Below, one piece after another: positions 7,853 through 16,348 of a stretch of 64,000 nucleotides of DNA. Under the pieces are notes generated by a model that made no database searches, was not told where the DNA came from, and was given only the letters and a program-made list of their open reading frames with translations. The position numbers were made by a program, and so were the translations under genes. Each line of letters opens with the position of its first letter. Positions within the stretch are counted from its first letter, which is position 1. The DNA is from Virgisporangium aliadipatigenens (GTDB lineage: Bacteria; Actinomycetota; Actinomycetes; Mycobacteriales; Micromonosporaceae): positions 372,001-436,000 of the forward strand of contig NZ_BOPF01000003.1 in NCBI RefSeq assembly GCF_016863615.1, given 5' to 3'.

Positions 7853-9028
7853 TCATCCCTGCGTTCCAGCCCGTTCCACCGCGTTCCAACTCCCCTTCCC
7901 GCGCCGGCGGGCGAGTGTCGAGACGCCGCGGGCGGCGAGGTTGCGCGCCGCGAGCCCGGCCCCGGTGCCCGGCACCAGCAGCCCGCCGATGAGCCCGATC
8001 CGCCGCTGCCTCGGCCCGACCAGTTTCCGGTGCGCCGCCTCGTACCTCCCGAACGCCTCCGCCGGCTCGTCCGGGTGGACCGCCAACGCCGCCGCGAGCG
8101 TGTGCGCGCCGGCCATCGCAAGGCTCGACCCCTCGCCGAACAGCGACACGCACGAGGCCGCGTCGCCGAGCAACGCCACCCGGCCGCGCGCCCAGGAGTC
8201 CAGGTGTACCTCGCTGACCACGTCGAAGTACAGGTCGTCGGCGGCGCGCACCGCGTCGAGCAGTTCGGGGACCCGCCAGCCCAGGCCGGCGTGCGCGTCG
8301 AGGACGATCTTCTTCTGCACGGCCGGGTCGCGGTGGTCCACGTCCGTCGGCGGCCTGCCCCGGAAGATGAACGCCGCGCCGCCGGTCCCGCGCGCCGGGT
8401 GGATCGCGATCAGCCGCCCGGGCGCGTTGTACAGGACGACCGAGTCGGGATCCGTCACCAGCCCCGGCAGCGCCAGCGTCGCGACGAACATGTCCCGGTG
8501 CCGCACGAACGTCGGCTCCGGCCCGAACACCAGCCGCCGCACGTGGGAGTGCAACCCGTCGGCCCCGATCACCAGGTCGAACCGGCGCGGCGCGGCCCGG
8601 TCGAACGTCACGTCCACCCCGTCGGCGTCCTGGGTCAGCGTCGTGATCGTCTCGTCGAACAGGAACTCGGCGTCGCCGCGGGCCGCCTCGTACAGCAGGT
8701 TGGCGAGGTCGCCCCGCGGCACCTCGAACTCCTTGGCACGGTCGGACTGCATCGGTATCCGCGCGATGGGCCTCCCGTCCGTCGCGAGCACCGTCATGGA
8801 CCGCGCGTGGGTGGCGGCCGCCTGGAGCGCGGGCACGATCCCCATGCTCTCGGCGACCGGGAACGCCGGCCCGTGCACGTCGACGGGATTGCCGCTGGAG
8901 CGCAGCCCCTGCGACCGCTCCACGACGGTCGCCGAGAACCCGTGCCTGGCCAGCCAGAACGCGAGGGTGGGCCCGGCCACGCCGGCACCCGAGATCAGAA
9001 CGCTTCGCTTTCGGTGAGCACTTCCCAT
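7853..9028 (-). CDS. FAD-dependent monooxygenase (PHBH/TetX-type)
   Basis: This 391-residue flavoprotein hydroxylase uses NAD(P)H and O2. The ADP-binding Rossmann motif GAGVAGPTLAFWLARHG is at residues about 12-28, and the second FAD motif GRVALLGDAASCVSLFGEG with the diagnostic GD is near residue 290. The substrate-domain sheet lies between them. The family hydroxylates aromatic or polyketide-like compounds or inactivates drugs; the substrate here is unknown. ATG 9028 is used; the in-frame extension upstream lies in the operator region. The gene is divergent from a TetR gene across 93 bp with a clear dyad, so it is most likely repressed by that TetR protein and induced by its substrate. Confidence 0.88.
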   Translation of the reverse strand: MGSAHRKRSVLISGAGVAGPTLAFWLARHGFSATVVERSQGLRSSGNPVDVHGPAFPVAESMGIVPALQAAATHARSMTVLATDGRPIARIPMQSDRAKEFEVPRGDLANLLYEAARGDAEFLFDETITTLTQDADGVDVTFDRAAPRRFDLVIGADGLHSHVRRLVFGPEPTFVRHRDMFVATLALPGLVTDPDSVVLYNAPGRLIAIHPARGTGGAAFIFRGRPPTDVDHRDPAVQKKIVLDAHAGLGWRVPELLDAVRAADDLYFDVVSEVHLDSWARGRVALLGDAASCVSLFGEGSSLAMAGAHTLAAALAVHPDEPAEAFGRYEAAHRKLVGPRQRRIGLIGGLLVPGTGAGLAARNLAARGVSTLARRRGKGSWNAVERAGTQG

Positions 9029-9059
9029 GCCGCGAACCGTACCCGCACTCAGTGCAGAA

Positions 9060-9082
9060 ATGCAATGGATGCAAACTTGCAT
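9060..9082. promoter_or_regulatory. Probable TetR operator between monooxygenase and tetR
   Basis: ATGCAA-AC-TTGCAT (9069-9082) is a dyad with perfect 6-bp arms. The left half-site ATGCAA is repeated at 9060-9065. The element lies midway between the divergent starts, as expected for a repressor controlling both genes. Confidence 0.6.
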
Positions 9083-9121
9083 TCACTGCTGATCCGCATC
9101 GGATGCCTTAGGGTGTGATCC

Positions 9122-9718
9122 ATGTCAGTCCGCGACCGCAAACGGGCCCGCACCAGGGAGGCGCTGGTGGCGGCCGCCGCCGACCTGTTCGAGCGCCGCG
9201 GCTACGAACGCACCACCGTGGCCGACATCGCCGCCGCGGCCGACATCGGCACCCGCACCTTCTTCAGCTACTTCGCCAGCAAGGAGGAGCTGCTCTTCCC
9301 GGAGACCGACGCCCGCCTGCGCGCCGCGCTGAAGGTCATCGACGAGCGCGAGCCCGACGAGGAGCCGGCGACCGTCCTGCTGCGCGCGCTGCGCCGGGTC
9401 GGCGACGACAGCGACGACCTGGTGAGCCCGCTCGCGGCGCTGCGGCTGCGGCTGGTGCTGGAGGTGCCGGCCGTGCGGGGGAGGGCGCTGCAGATCCAGG
9501 CCGACGCGCAGAAGGAGATCGCGCGTCACCTCGCCGCGGCGTACCCCGACCGGCTGGACGAGGTGACCGCCGCCGCGCTGGTGGGGGCGTTCGTGGGCGC
9601 GGTGCAGGGGGCGCTCCAGGCGCTTTTCGACCGCGAGGGCCGTCCCGAGGACGCCGCGATGCTCCAGGACGCGGTCCGCCGCGCCACGGCGGTGGCGCTA
9701 GCCCCCTGGACCACCTGA
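9122..9718 (+). CDS. TetR-family transcriptional regulator
   Basis: This is a 198-residue repressor. The N-terminal TetR HTH spans residues about 10-56: KRARTREALVAAAADLFERR, then TTVADIAAAADIGTRTFFSY, ending in the typical FSYFASKEELLF. The C-terminal ligand domain is all-helical and unspecific. ATG 9122 follows a TAGGGT hexamer (9109-9114) by 7 nt without a ribosome site, which suggests a leaderless mRNA. It probably represses itself and the divergent FAD monooxygenase through the ATGCAA dyad. Confidence 0.92.
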   Translation: MSVRDRKRARTREALVAAAADLFERRGYERTTVADIAAAADIGTRTFFSYFASKEELLFPETDARLRAALKVIDEREPDEEPATVLLRALRRVGDDSDDLVSPLAALRLRLVLEVPAVRGRALQIQADAQKEIARHLAAAYPDRLDEVTAAALVGAFVGAVQGALQALFDREGRPEDAAMLQDAVRRATAVALAPWTT

Positions 9719-9830
9719 CCTCGCTGCATCGGCGGGGACGTCCCGGGCTTTCGGCCTAGCCTCCTAGGATGGATTAGGCGGCGGGACGCCGCTCACGCGG
9801 CCGACGGCCGCACCGCAAAGGGGCAGCGAT

Positions 9831-10574
9831 TCAGAGGAGGGCGGCGACCGTCGCCACCGCGCAGGCCACCACCAGCACGCCGAGCGCGAAGCGTTCGTAG
9901 CGGGTCACGTCGAGGCGGTCGTGGACGAGCCGTCCCGCGAAGTACCCGGCTACCACCACGCCGACCAGCAGCGGCCAGTGCGCGGGAACCCGCAACGTGC
10001 CGGCCGCCCAGAGGGTGGCGACGCTCGGGGGTGTTCGGGCCAGGGAGAGGGCGATCAACGTGTCGCGCGTGCGCCGGGGCGGGTAGCCGCGCCCCAGCAG
10101 GTACAGCACGACCGGCGGCCCGCCGAGGGTGGTGGCGGTGCTCAGCGCGCCCGACGAGAGGCCGGCCGACGCCGGGAGCCACCAGCGGTCGGGCAGGTGC
10201 ACCGGGCGTTCGCGGCGGGACATCCACACGCGGTGCGCCACGGCCACGAGCACGGCCCCGGCGACCAGCAGTTGCAGCGCCGTCGCCGGCAACGTCTTCA
10301 GCGCCACCGCGCCGAGCACCAGCCCCGGCAGGCTCCACAGCCCGATGACGAGAACGTCGCGCCAGACCGGTTGCGGCCTACGGCGTTCGGCCACCATGAC
10401 GAGGATGTCGACGACCGTGCCGGTGGCGACGATCGTGCTCACGGCGGCCTGCGGCCCGATCAGCGCGGCGAGCACCGGTGCGCTCAGCATCGCGAAGCCG
10501 AACCCGGTCGACGAGTGCAGCGACGCGCTGAGGAGGAGCGCCGCCGCGACCACGAGCAGTTCCCACAGCGGCAA
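9831..10574 (-). CDS. TauE/SafE-family membrane transporter
   Basis: This is a 247-residue polytopic protein of the sulfite/organosulfonate exporter family (DUF81). Two homologous sets of helices are seen, each beginning with the family's Gly/Ser-rich turn: STGFGFAMLSAPVLA (about residue 22) and SGALSTATTLGGPPVVLYLL (about residue 130). About eight helices in all. TTG 10574 is taken as the start because GGGGGG lies just upstream and because a farther GTG (10664) would overlap the divergent PAP2-like gene. The transported substrate is unknown. It stands alone, divergent from the PAP2-like gene. Confidence 0.82.
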   Translation of the reverse strand: MPLWELLVVAAALLLSASLHSSTGFGFAMLSAPVLAALIGPQAAVSTIVATGTVVDILVMVAERRRPQPVWRDVLVIGLWSLPGLVLGAVALKTLPATALQLLVAGAVLVAVAHRVWMSRRERPVHLPDRWWLPASAGLSSGALSTATTLGGPPVVLYLLGRGYPPRRTRDTLIALSLARTPPSVATLWAAGTLRVPAHWPLLVGVVVAGYFAGRLVHDRLDVTRYERFALGVLVVACAVATVAALL

Positions 10575-10624
10575 CCCGGACCCCCCGATCCCCTGCGCTG
10601 AACGCGGTGCGGCAGCATCGACGG

Positions 10625-11236
10625 GTGTCCACCGCGATCGATGCTGCGCCGCCCACCCTCGCACAGCGCCTGGCGCGGCTCGTCACGGAGGTGTTCGCGC
10701 CGGCGATCTGGGCGGCGGCGATGCCGTTCGTCATGGCGGTGCACGGGGCGTCGAGCGTGCTGGCCGGGGTGGCGTGGGGCGCGTTCGCCGTGGTCTTCAC
10801 GGCGGCGGTGCCCTACGCGATCATCTGGTTCGGGGTGCGCCGGGGGACGCTGACGGACCATCACATCGGGCAGCGCGAGCAGCGCCGCAAGCCGCTGCTG
10901 ATGGGACTGGCGGTGGTGCTGCTGGGGATCGCGGCGCTGGTGGTGCTGCGGGCGCCGCGCGAGCTGATCGCCATGGTGGTGGTGATGTTCGTGGTCGGGC
11001 TCGGCGCCACCGCCGTCAATCACTACTGGAAGCTCAGCATCCACGCGGCCGTCGCGTCGGGTTCGGTGGCGGCGCTGGTGCTGGCGTTCGGGCCGGTATG
11101 GCTGGCCGGGGCGGTGCTGGTGGCGCTGGTCGGATGGTCCCGGGTGGTGCTGCGGGACCACACGACCGCGCAGGTGCTGGTGGGGGCGGTAGCGGGCGCG
11201 GTTTCGGCGGGGCCGACGTTCGCGCTGATGGTCTAG
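10625..11236 (+). CDS. PAP2-like (phosphatidic acid phosphatase-type) membrane protein
   Basis: This 203-residue protein has about five transmembrane helices. Two conserved loops resemble the PAP2 phosphatase signature: KLSIHAAVASG (SxHA, about residue 142) and WSRVVLRDHTTAQV (SR...DHT, about residue 175), with an upstream basic stretch REQRRKP. These residues would bind and hydrolyse a lipid or polyprenyl phosphate at the membrane face. GTG 10625 is preferred; GTG 10607 would add six residues. The last 80 bp are partly duplicated 6.2 kb downstream (17392-17474), which suggests this gene's 3' end marks the edge of an inserted segment. Confidence 0.75.
   Translation: MSTAIDAAPPTLAQRLARLVTEVFAPAIWAAAMPFVMAVHGASSVLAGVAWGAFAVVFTAAVPYAIIWFGVRRGTLTDHHIGQREQRRKPLLMGLAVVLLGIAALVVLRAPRELIAMVVVMFVVGLGATAVNHYWKLSIHAAVASGSVAALVLAFGPVWLAGAVLVALVGWSRVVLRDHTTAQVLVGAVAGAVSAGPTFALMV
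11154..11232 (+). repeat. Direct repeat, left copy (3' end of PAP2-like gene)
   Basis: Bases 11154-11178 are identical to 17392-17416 (25 bp), and 11213-11232 are identical to 17451-17470 (20 bp). The 34-bp stretch between them has the same length but diverged sequence. Both copies read in the same frame. The two copies bracket the anomalous 11.2-17.4 kb segment. Confidence 0.8.
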
Positions 11237-11873
11237 GAAACGTCGGTGACGGAGTGTCGCTTGCCGGCGGCTCACCGCTCGATGATCTGTGCTGCCGACG
11301 GTTCCAAGAGGCTCAGTTGATCAGTGACTGGGAGTATGGATGCGCCGTTGGAGGCACATGAGCCGCGACGTAGCCCGCACGCTCACCTGTCGGGGTGGCT
11401 CTCGACCCGGCGCGCTTAGTCTCCGGTCCGGGGAAGCGATCCGTGATCCAGCCGGCGACGCCCTCATCGGCCACCACTGCTGGCGCGGCGCTGGCTGGTC
11501 TCCTCGACGAAACCATCTGGACCGTCTGGGCTCAGCCGCACCTCTGGGACCCCTGGGCCGAGCGGCCCTGGAACGCTCCGTGTCCGCGACACCGCACGAC
11601 CCCATCTTCGAATGACATGCTGGACGTTCCGCAGCGCCGCCAGCCGTGAATTACATCCCGGATCGCGGCTCGACCCATCCATACTTCCGGTACGGCCTTC
11701 GTCTCGCGTAATCTCATCTTTAGGAACGCAAGGAAGTTTCACCTTGTGGCTTCATGGGGATGCAATTAGGTTCGGATCTTTCGCCAGCCTCAAGGTGCCA
11801 TTAAAATGTGTTCTCCCAACTCGTCCGCAACGGACCCTTCCCTAGGGTTGTGTCGGCGATTGGAGATCTGCAA
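11237..11873. other. Gene-free stretch at left side of anomalous segment
   Basis: No convincing gene is seen in these 637 bp. Short open frames exist (for example 11395-11649 forward) but lack codon bias, a recognisable domain or a good start. Composition shifts from the usual GC-rich DNA to clearly AT-richer sequence after about 11690. It may be decayed coding DNA. Confidence 0.6.
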
Positions 11874-12434
11874 ATGAATGTTAAACGCATTCACAAGTTC
11901 CGTGCATGGTTTTCGTCCCTCGAGGACGGTAGTAAGATTGCCGCGTGCGCCGTCGCGGCAACGGTAGTAGCGGCATTGGTTACCGGATCTGCAGTAATAG
12001 CGGCCCCCATTTTGAGTTCTATGTTTTCCGCCGCCGGGCATCGTGTGTCTCCGCCCGGGCAGCACTCGCCTTCGGGGGAAGACGTCTCGCCCGGATCGTT
12101 ACTACCTCCACAGTTTATCGACTCCGGCATGGGCGCCATTGACCTTGACGGTGGCGGGAAGGTGGATTTGGCACTCAAATTTATTGACAAATCTTGGCGA
12201 CTGACGCGTTCCGGAACCGCATTAGTTGCCGTTACCTCGGCGGCAACTAGGACTGCTTGCATCAACTCATCAAATGATTGGGGATTCACTTTGCCGCCCG
12301 AAGTAAAACATGCGTGCATCAGGACGACAGAATGTGCATATATTGCACTGGCGGTCGATCAAAGCGGATTCGATCAAAAGCTATGGACGGTTACGTTTCG
12401 ACGAAGTCAGACGTGGCAGCAAAGCGAATGCTAA
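11874..12434 (+). CDS. Hypothetical membrane-anchored secreted-domain protein, AT-rich gene
   Basis: This 186-residue protein is not recognised. It has a basic N-terminus (MNVKRIHKFRAWF), one transmembrane helix around residues 24-48 (ACAVAATVVAALVTGSAVIA), a Pro/Ser-rich linker and a C-terminal domain with four cysteines (TACINSS, KHACIRTTECAY, and the final residue), consistent with disulfides outside the membrane. ATG 11874 is preferred over an in-frame ATG at 11808, because the charged-then-hydrophobic anchor begins directly after it. The coding DNA is visibly AT-richer than its flanks, with codons such as TTA, AAA and ATA that are rare elsewhere in the window. This points to recent acquisition. 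Confidence 0.6.
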   Translation: MNVKRIHKFRAWFSSLEDGSKIAACAVAATVVAALVTGSAVIAAPILSSMFSAAGHRVSPPGQHSPSGEDVSPGSLLPPQFIDSGMGAIDLDGGGKVDLALKFIDKSWRLTRSGTALVAVTSAATRTACINSSNDWGFTLPPEVKHACIRTTECAYIALAVDQSGFDQKLWTVTFRRSQTWQQSEC

Positions 12435-12779
12435 ATCGCGGTGCGTTTGTAAGGGGTGATCCATAAAGATTCTCGCAATCAGGCTGCACTTGACCAACGC
12501 GCTCTTGGCGCGAGCGGAAGATCAACGGCACCGCCGTCGGCCACGTTCCGTAGCTCCGGGCCGATACGCGAACGTCCGGACGGCGGCATGAGCGCTCACC
12601 TGATCTTGGTCGGGATCTGGTAACGGCTGAGTCGGGTGGCATGGGTGCCAGCAGGACCGCAGGGCCAGTCCTTCAGTGATGAGCTGACCGCCGGGTGCAG
12701 CGATCGAGTTTCCAAATTCGGCGGCTCGCCACGCCAAGGCAGTTCAGAATGATACGAACGCGGCTGAGGGGGGTGTGAG
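12435..12779. other. Gene-free stretch
   Basis: These 345 bp separate two unrecognised genes. Reverse-strand frames (12522-12737) are open but show no known motif. No hairpin terminator or tRNA was found. The sequence looks like decayed coding DNA. Confidence 0.5.
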
Positions 12780-13256
12780 ATGTCGGAAGTTTCGTTTCAG
12801 ACGGTTCCTGTGCCGGACCGATATGTGCTCCGAGTCTACTCGTGCATTACAGAATGGACTGCCGAAGATCAGGCTGTGGCCGACGGGGAGGTAGGGGCTG
12901 CCGGTGACGATGAAGTTTCGCTAGACCCGTACGAGGAATCATGGTCACTTCCGGAGCCAGAAATCTGGTCGGCGAAGGATCTCAAATCCCTGTCCCAGGA
13001 TTCGGTGAAGACGGCGCGAATAGTTACTAAGATGCTCGATTTTCTCGCTACCAAGCCTGAGACGTTTCTTCGGTCCGATATCATCGGCAGGGAGATCAAC
13101 GTAAAGGCTGAGAGTGTCACCGCCGCCTTGCGCTGGCTCAACCGGTATTTCGGGTCACGGTACGGACGAACTGACCGACCCTTCACGGAGATGTACGGCG
13201 AGTATGGCGTCACGGTCGCACAGGCCAAGGCGTGGACCGACGTGCGCCAGAACTGA
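12780..13256 (+). CDS. Hypothetical protein with C-terminal winged-helix-like domain
   Basis: This 158-residue protein starts at ATG 12780 after a strong GGGGGG-type ribosome site. The first half is acidic and probably flexible (DGEVGAAGDDEVSLDPYEES). From about residue 75 (SVKTARIVTKMLDFLATKPE) a compact helical domain follows the pattern of a winged helix: SDIIGREINVKAESVTAALR as the helix-turn-helix, then WLNRYF. It resembles the small DUF6416-type wHTH proteins of actinomycetes, but I am not certain of that family. A DNA-binding or protein-binding adaptor is the most likely role. It lies in the anomalous segment. Confidence 0.6.
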   Translation: MSEVSFQTVPVPDRYVLRVYSCITEWTAEDQAVADGEVGAAGDDEVSLDPYEESWSLPEPEIWSAKDLKSLSQDSVKTARIVTKMLDFLATKPETFLRSDIIGREINVKAESVTAALRWLNRYFGSRYGRTDRPFTEMYGEYGVTVAQAKAWTDVRQN

Positions 13257-13871
13257 TTCGGCAGGTCCGTGCACTCGGTGCGAACTGATGGTCGGATCTG
13301 GGTATCTCGGGTGCGTGCGTGACTAGATCGAGACCGGAGTCTCGCTCTTGGGGTTCGTCGTTGTTGTCGGCGTCGTACACATCGTCCGGTTGAAGGGCTA
13401 CCGCCTGTTCGAGCTCAGCCGATTGAGCCCGGACAGGCGATCTCATCTGACCGATCGACGTGATGGGCGCCGGGCTGGCGCTACCGAGCGTCATCGGCCG
13501 GCGGACGTCGTTACCGACGGGATGGGCCGCGGTGCGCACACGAGGTTCTCGCCGTCCTGCTTCGCCACGATGCTCAAGGTGCCGGACCCGGCCGCGCAGA
13601 TTGCGGAGACATCGACATCCACGCGACATTCCCAGCGTGCCGTGTACGCACCAATTTCGGCAGATACGTGTACCCAGGCGCCCGAATGGCGTCGTGATCG
13701 CTTGTACACAGCGTGAGGCCCGCTCGTGGCGTCTCCCGCCTTTGCGGACGCCGTCTGAGTGGAGTCACGGTGCCCGAGTCCGCCACGTAACGGTCCTGCC
13801 GCTGCTCTGCGGCAAACTGCCTGAGCTCCCCACCGCGATGGCGGCGGCACCGGAACCGGAAGGACGCTCGG
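13257..13871. other. Gene-poor stretch
   Basis: No gene with convincing coding character is seen in these 615 bp. The forward frame 13348-13716 and the reverse frame 13491-13850 are open but have no recognisable domain and no ribosome site. This is likely remnant DNA within the decaying segment. Confidence 0.5.
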
Positions 13872-14927
13872 ATGAGGGTGGATGAGGCACGGACGCTGTG
13901 GAACGCGCAGCCGGGCTGGCTGAACACGGCGAGCTATGGGCTACCACCGCAACCGGCGTGGGATGCGCTGCAGGCGGCCCTCGCCGACTGGCGGGTCGGC
14001 GCCACGAGTTGGGAGGGCTGGGACGAGGCGACGGCCGCCGCGCGCGCCGGGTTCGCGCGGCTGATCGGGGTGCCGCACGCCGATGTCGCCGTCGGCTCGC
14101 AGGTGTCGCAGCTCATCGCGCCGGTCGCCGGCGCCCTCCCGGACGGCAGTCGAGTGGTGGTGCCGGCCGCCGAGTTCACGTCGATCCTGTTTCCGTGGCT
14201 GGTGCACAGTGACCGGCTCCAGGTCATGACCGTGCCGACCGGCGAGCTCGTGGAGACGGTGGCGGCCGGCTGCGACGTCGTCGCGTTCTCACTCGTCCAA
14301 TCGGCGAGCGGGGAGGTCGCCCGCTACGCCGAGGTCGTCGCGGCCGCGCGCTCGGCCGGTGCCATGGTGGTCGTCGACGCCTCGCAGGCGTGTGGATGGC
14401 TGCCGTTCGACGGCGGGATGGCAGACGTGGTGGTGGTCGCCGGATACAAGTGGCTGATGAATCCGCGAGGCACCGCGTACGCGTACCTGAGCCCCGCGGT
14501 ACGTGAACGGCTGCGGCCGATCGCCGCGGGTTGGTACGCCGGAGCCGACGTGCACGCCTCCTTCTACGGCCCGCGCATGCAGTTGGCCGAGGACGCCCGG
14601 CGCTTCGACGTGTCGCCGGCGTGGTTCAGCTGGGTCGGCGCGGCACCCGCGATCGCCCTCCTCGAGCGGATCGGGCTGCCGGCGATCCACCGCCACAATG
14701 TCGCGCTCGCGAACCGGTTCCTGCGCGGCCTGGGCCACCCGCCCGGCGACAGCGCGATCGTGACGGTCGACGCGCCCGACGCCGCGACCCGGCTCGCCCA
14801 GGCCGGGATCCGAGCCGCGGTCCGCGCCGGCCGGGTACGCGCGTCCTTCCACCTCTACACCACCGAAGCGGACGTCGACCTGGCGCTGGACGCGTTGAAC
14901 GGCCGATCAACGACGGGAACAGCCTGA
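13872..14927 (+). CDS. Class V aminotransferase-fold PLP enzyme
   Basis: This 351-residue pyridoxal-phosphate enzyme is of the aminotransferase class V/cysteine-desulfurase fold. The N-terminal segment WLNTASYGLPP and WEGWDEATAAARAGFARLIG are typical. The PLP-phosphate region is VGSQVSQLIAPVAGAL, the Asp that pairs with the pyridine nitrogen lies in VVVDASQACGWLP, and the Schiff-base lysine is in VAGYKWLMNPRG (about residue 197). The C-terminal small domain ends with ASFHLYTTEADVDLALDAL. Members act as desulfurases, lyases or epimerases; the substrate cannot be read. GC content and codon use are normal, unlike some neighbours in this segment. It starts at ATG 13872 with GGAAGGA upstream. Confidence 0.85.
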   Translation: MRVDEARTLWNAQPGWLNTASYGLPPQPAWDALQAALADWRVGATSWEGWDEATAAARAGFARLIGVPHADVAVGSQVSQLIAPVAGALPDGSRVVVPAAEFTSILFPWLVHSDRLQVMTVPTGELVETVAAGCDVVAFSLVQSASGEVARYAEVVAAARSAGAMVVVDASQACGWLPFDGGMADVVVVAGYKWLMNPRGTAYAYLSPAVRERLRPIAAGWYAGADVHASFYGPRMQLAEDARRFDVSPAWFSWVGAAPAIALLERIGLPAIHRHNVALANRFLRGLGHPPGDSAIVTVDAPDAATRLAQAGIRAAVRAGRVRASFHLYTTEADVDLALDALNGRSTTGTA

Positions 14928-15183
14928 CCGCGCCTGCGGCTGCCGATCACGACCGAGAACCGGTGACACCATCCGCTGGACCGAATCCGACAATCTGCTC
15001 CGGGAAGTCGTGGACGTTTCCTGAGACGCTCCCCGCCGCCGTTGTCCTACGTGCGAGCCGCTTGGTTGACGCGCGGCGGCGGTGACCGTGGCAGCGTCAG
15101 GCCACTAACCGTGAGATTTGTGAGCACCGCCTTGGCGTGTGTACGACGGTCACCGAACGCGTCATGGGGGAGGGCGCGCCACG

Positions 15184-15845
15184 GTGGTTGAGGCAGGGCC
15201 GTTCCTGCCAGAAGCGGCGCGGCGGTATCCGCACGACTACGCGCTGGTCGATGTGGAGACAACCGGCCTGAATCCGGACCAGGACCGGATCATCCAGATC
15301 GCGATCGCCCATGTCGGCTCCCACGGCGTCCTACAGCGAACCTGGTCCACGCTCGTCAATCCGGGATGCGAGCCGGGCCCGGTGCACATCCACGGACTCA
15401 CTGCACAACATCTGGCGGAAGCCCCGCCGTATGTGTCCGTTGCCGACGACCTGGGCCGGCTCCTCGACGGCCGGGTCCTGGTCGCGCACAACGCAACCTT
15501 CGACTGGCGGTTCCTGGCCGCCGAAGCACTCCGGGCCAACCACGAACTTCCGGTGTCCCGCCGGCTGTGCACAATCGCCCTCACCCGACACCTGGACCTA
15601 CCAGTCTGAAATCCTGCTCCGATTGCTGAACGCCGCCGAGCAGGTTGAGCTCGCGTTGCCGCTGATCTCCTGCGATCCGGCCGACGCCCGACGCGCCTAC
15701 CCGGGTACGCACCCCGCGCCCCCTCTGCGCGTGGGCGTACCCGGGGAGATGGATTCCGGGAAACCCGCTCGTGCAAGGGATGAAGGTCGCCATCACCGGC
15801 GACACCATTCTGGCCCGGGAAGTCCTATCGACCCGAGCCGCAGAC
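15184..15845 (+). pseudogene. Decayed exonuclease (DEDDh)-BRCT gene, paralogue of 30399-32201
   Basis: The first 142 codons (GTG 15184 to TGA 15609) read cleanly as a DnaQ-like 3'-5' exonuclease: YALVDVETTGLNPDQDRI with the metal-binding D-x-E, WSTLVNPGCEPGPVHIHGLT, and VLVAHNATFDWRFLAAEA. They closely match the start of the intact gene at 30399-32201. The frame then stops after LDLPV, at the point where about 30 codons of the intact gene (including the catalytic HDAEDD) are missing. Homology resumes in another frame (AEQVELALPLISCDPAD) and shifts again (PLCAWAYPGRW, then PLVQGMKVAITG, the start of the first BRCT domain) until about 15845. With a deletion and two frameshifts this is a dead gene, although a truncated exonuclease fragment could still be translated. 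Confidence 0.85.
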
Positions 15846-16348
15846 CCTCGCCATCTCCTACGGCGTCTCGGTCGACGACTAGCATGCGGGGCCGTACGGG
15901 CGCTGCGTCACCGGCGACAACGTTACGTTCCTCTAGGACGCCGGAGACCCTGGGGCTCCGGGATGCTTGCACTCGGCGACGGCGGTGTCGACATGGATGC
16001 GCTCACCGAGCCCGGCTTCACGCAGGCCACTGCTCCCGCAGAGTCGCCCCAGGCGTCAACGGTCATCTCGACGGTCGCGCCGGATCCGACCGAGACTCTG
16101 GTGGCGACCCGGGATGTGCCGATCCGCCTCGAGGAACGTCCGCCGATGCCACGGTCAACAGCGAAAAGGAGCCGGCGGACCGTGCGTTAACTATCCTCGA
16201 CCAGCACCTTCTCATCGAACGTGAGGTTGTTCGGAGGCACTGCTCGGGACGCGAGCAACACGCCGCCGCAGACCCCTATCGGCATCTCGCCGGCAACAGG
16301 ATTCCGTTCACCAGTACCTATCCGAGCTGATAGCCGCAGGAGCATTGA

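Noticed and set aside
13491-13850. Reverse-strand 119-codon frame with several Cys
   Set aside because: No ribosome site, signal peptide or recognisable domain; composition is not gene-like.
15861-16190. Continuation of the decayed exonuclease-BRCT gene to about 16190
   Set aside because: Similarity to the intact paralogue ends near 15845; the short ATVNSEKE-like match around 16148 is too weak to claim.
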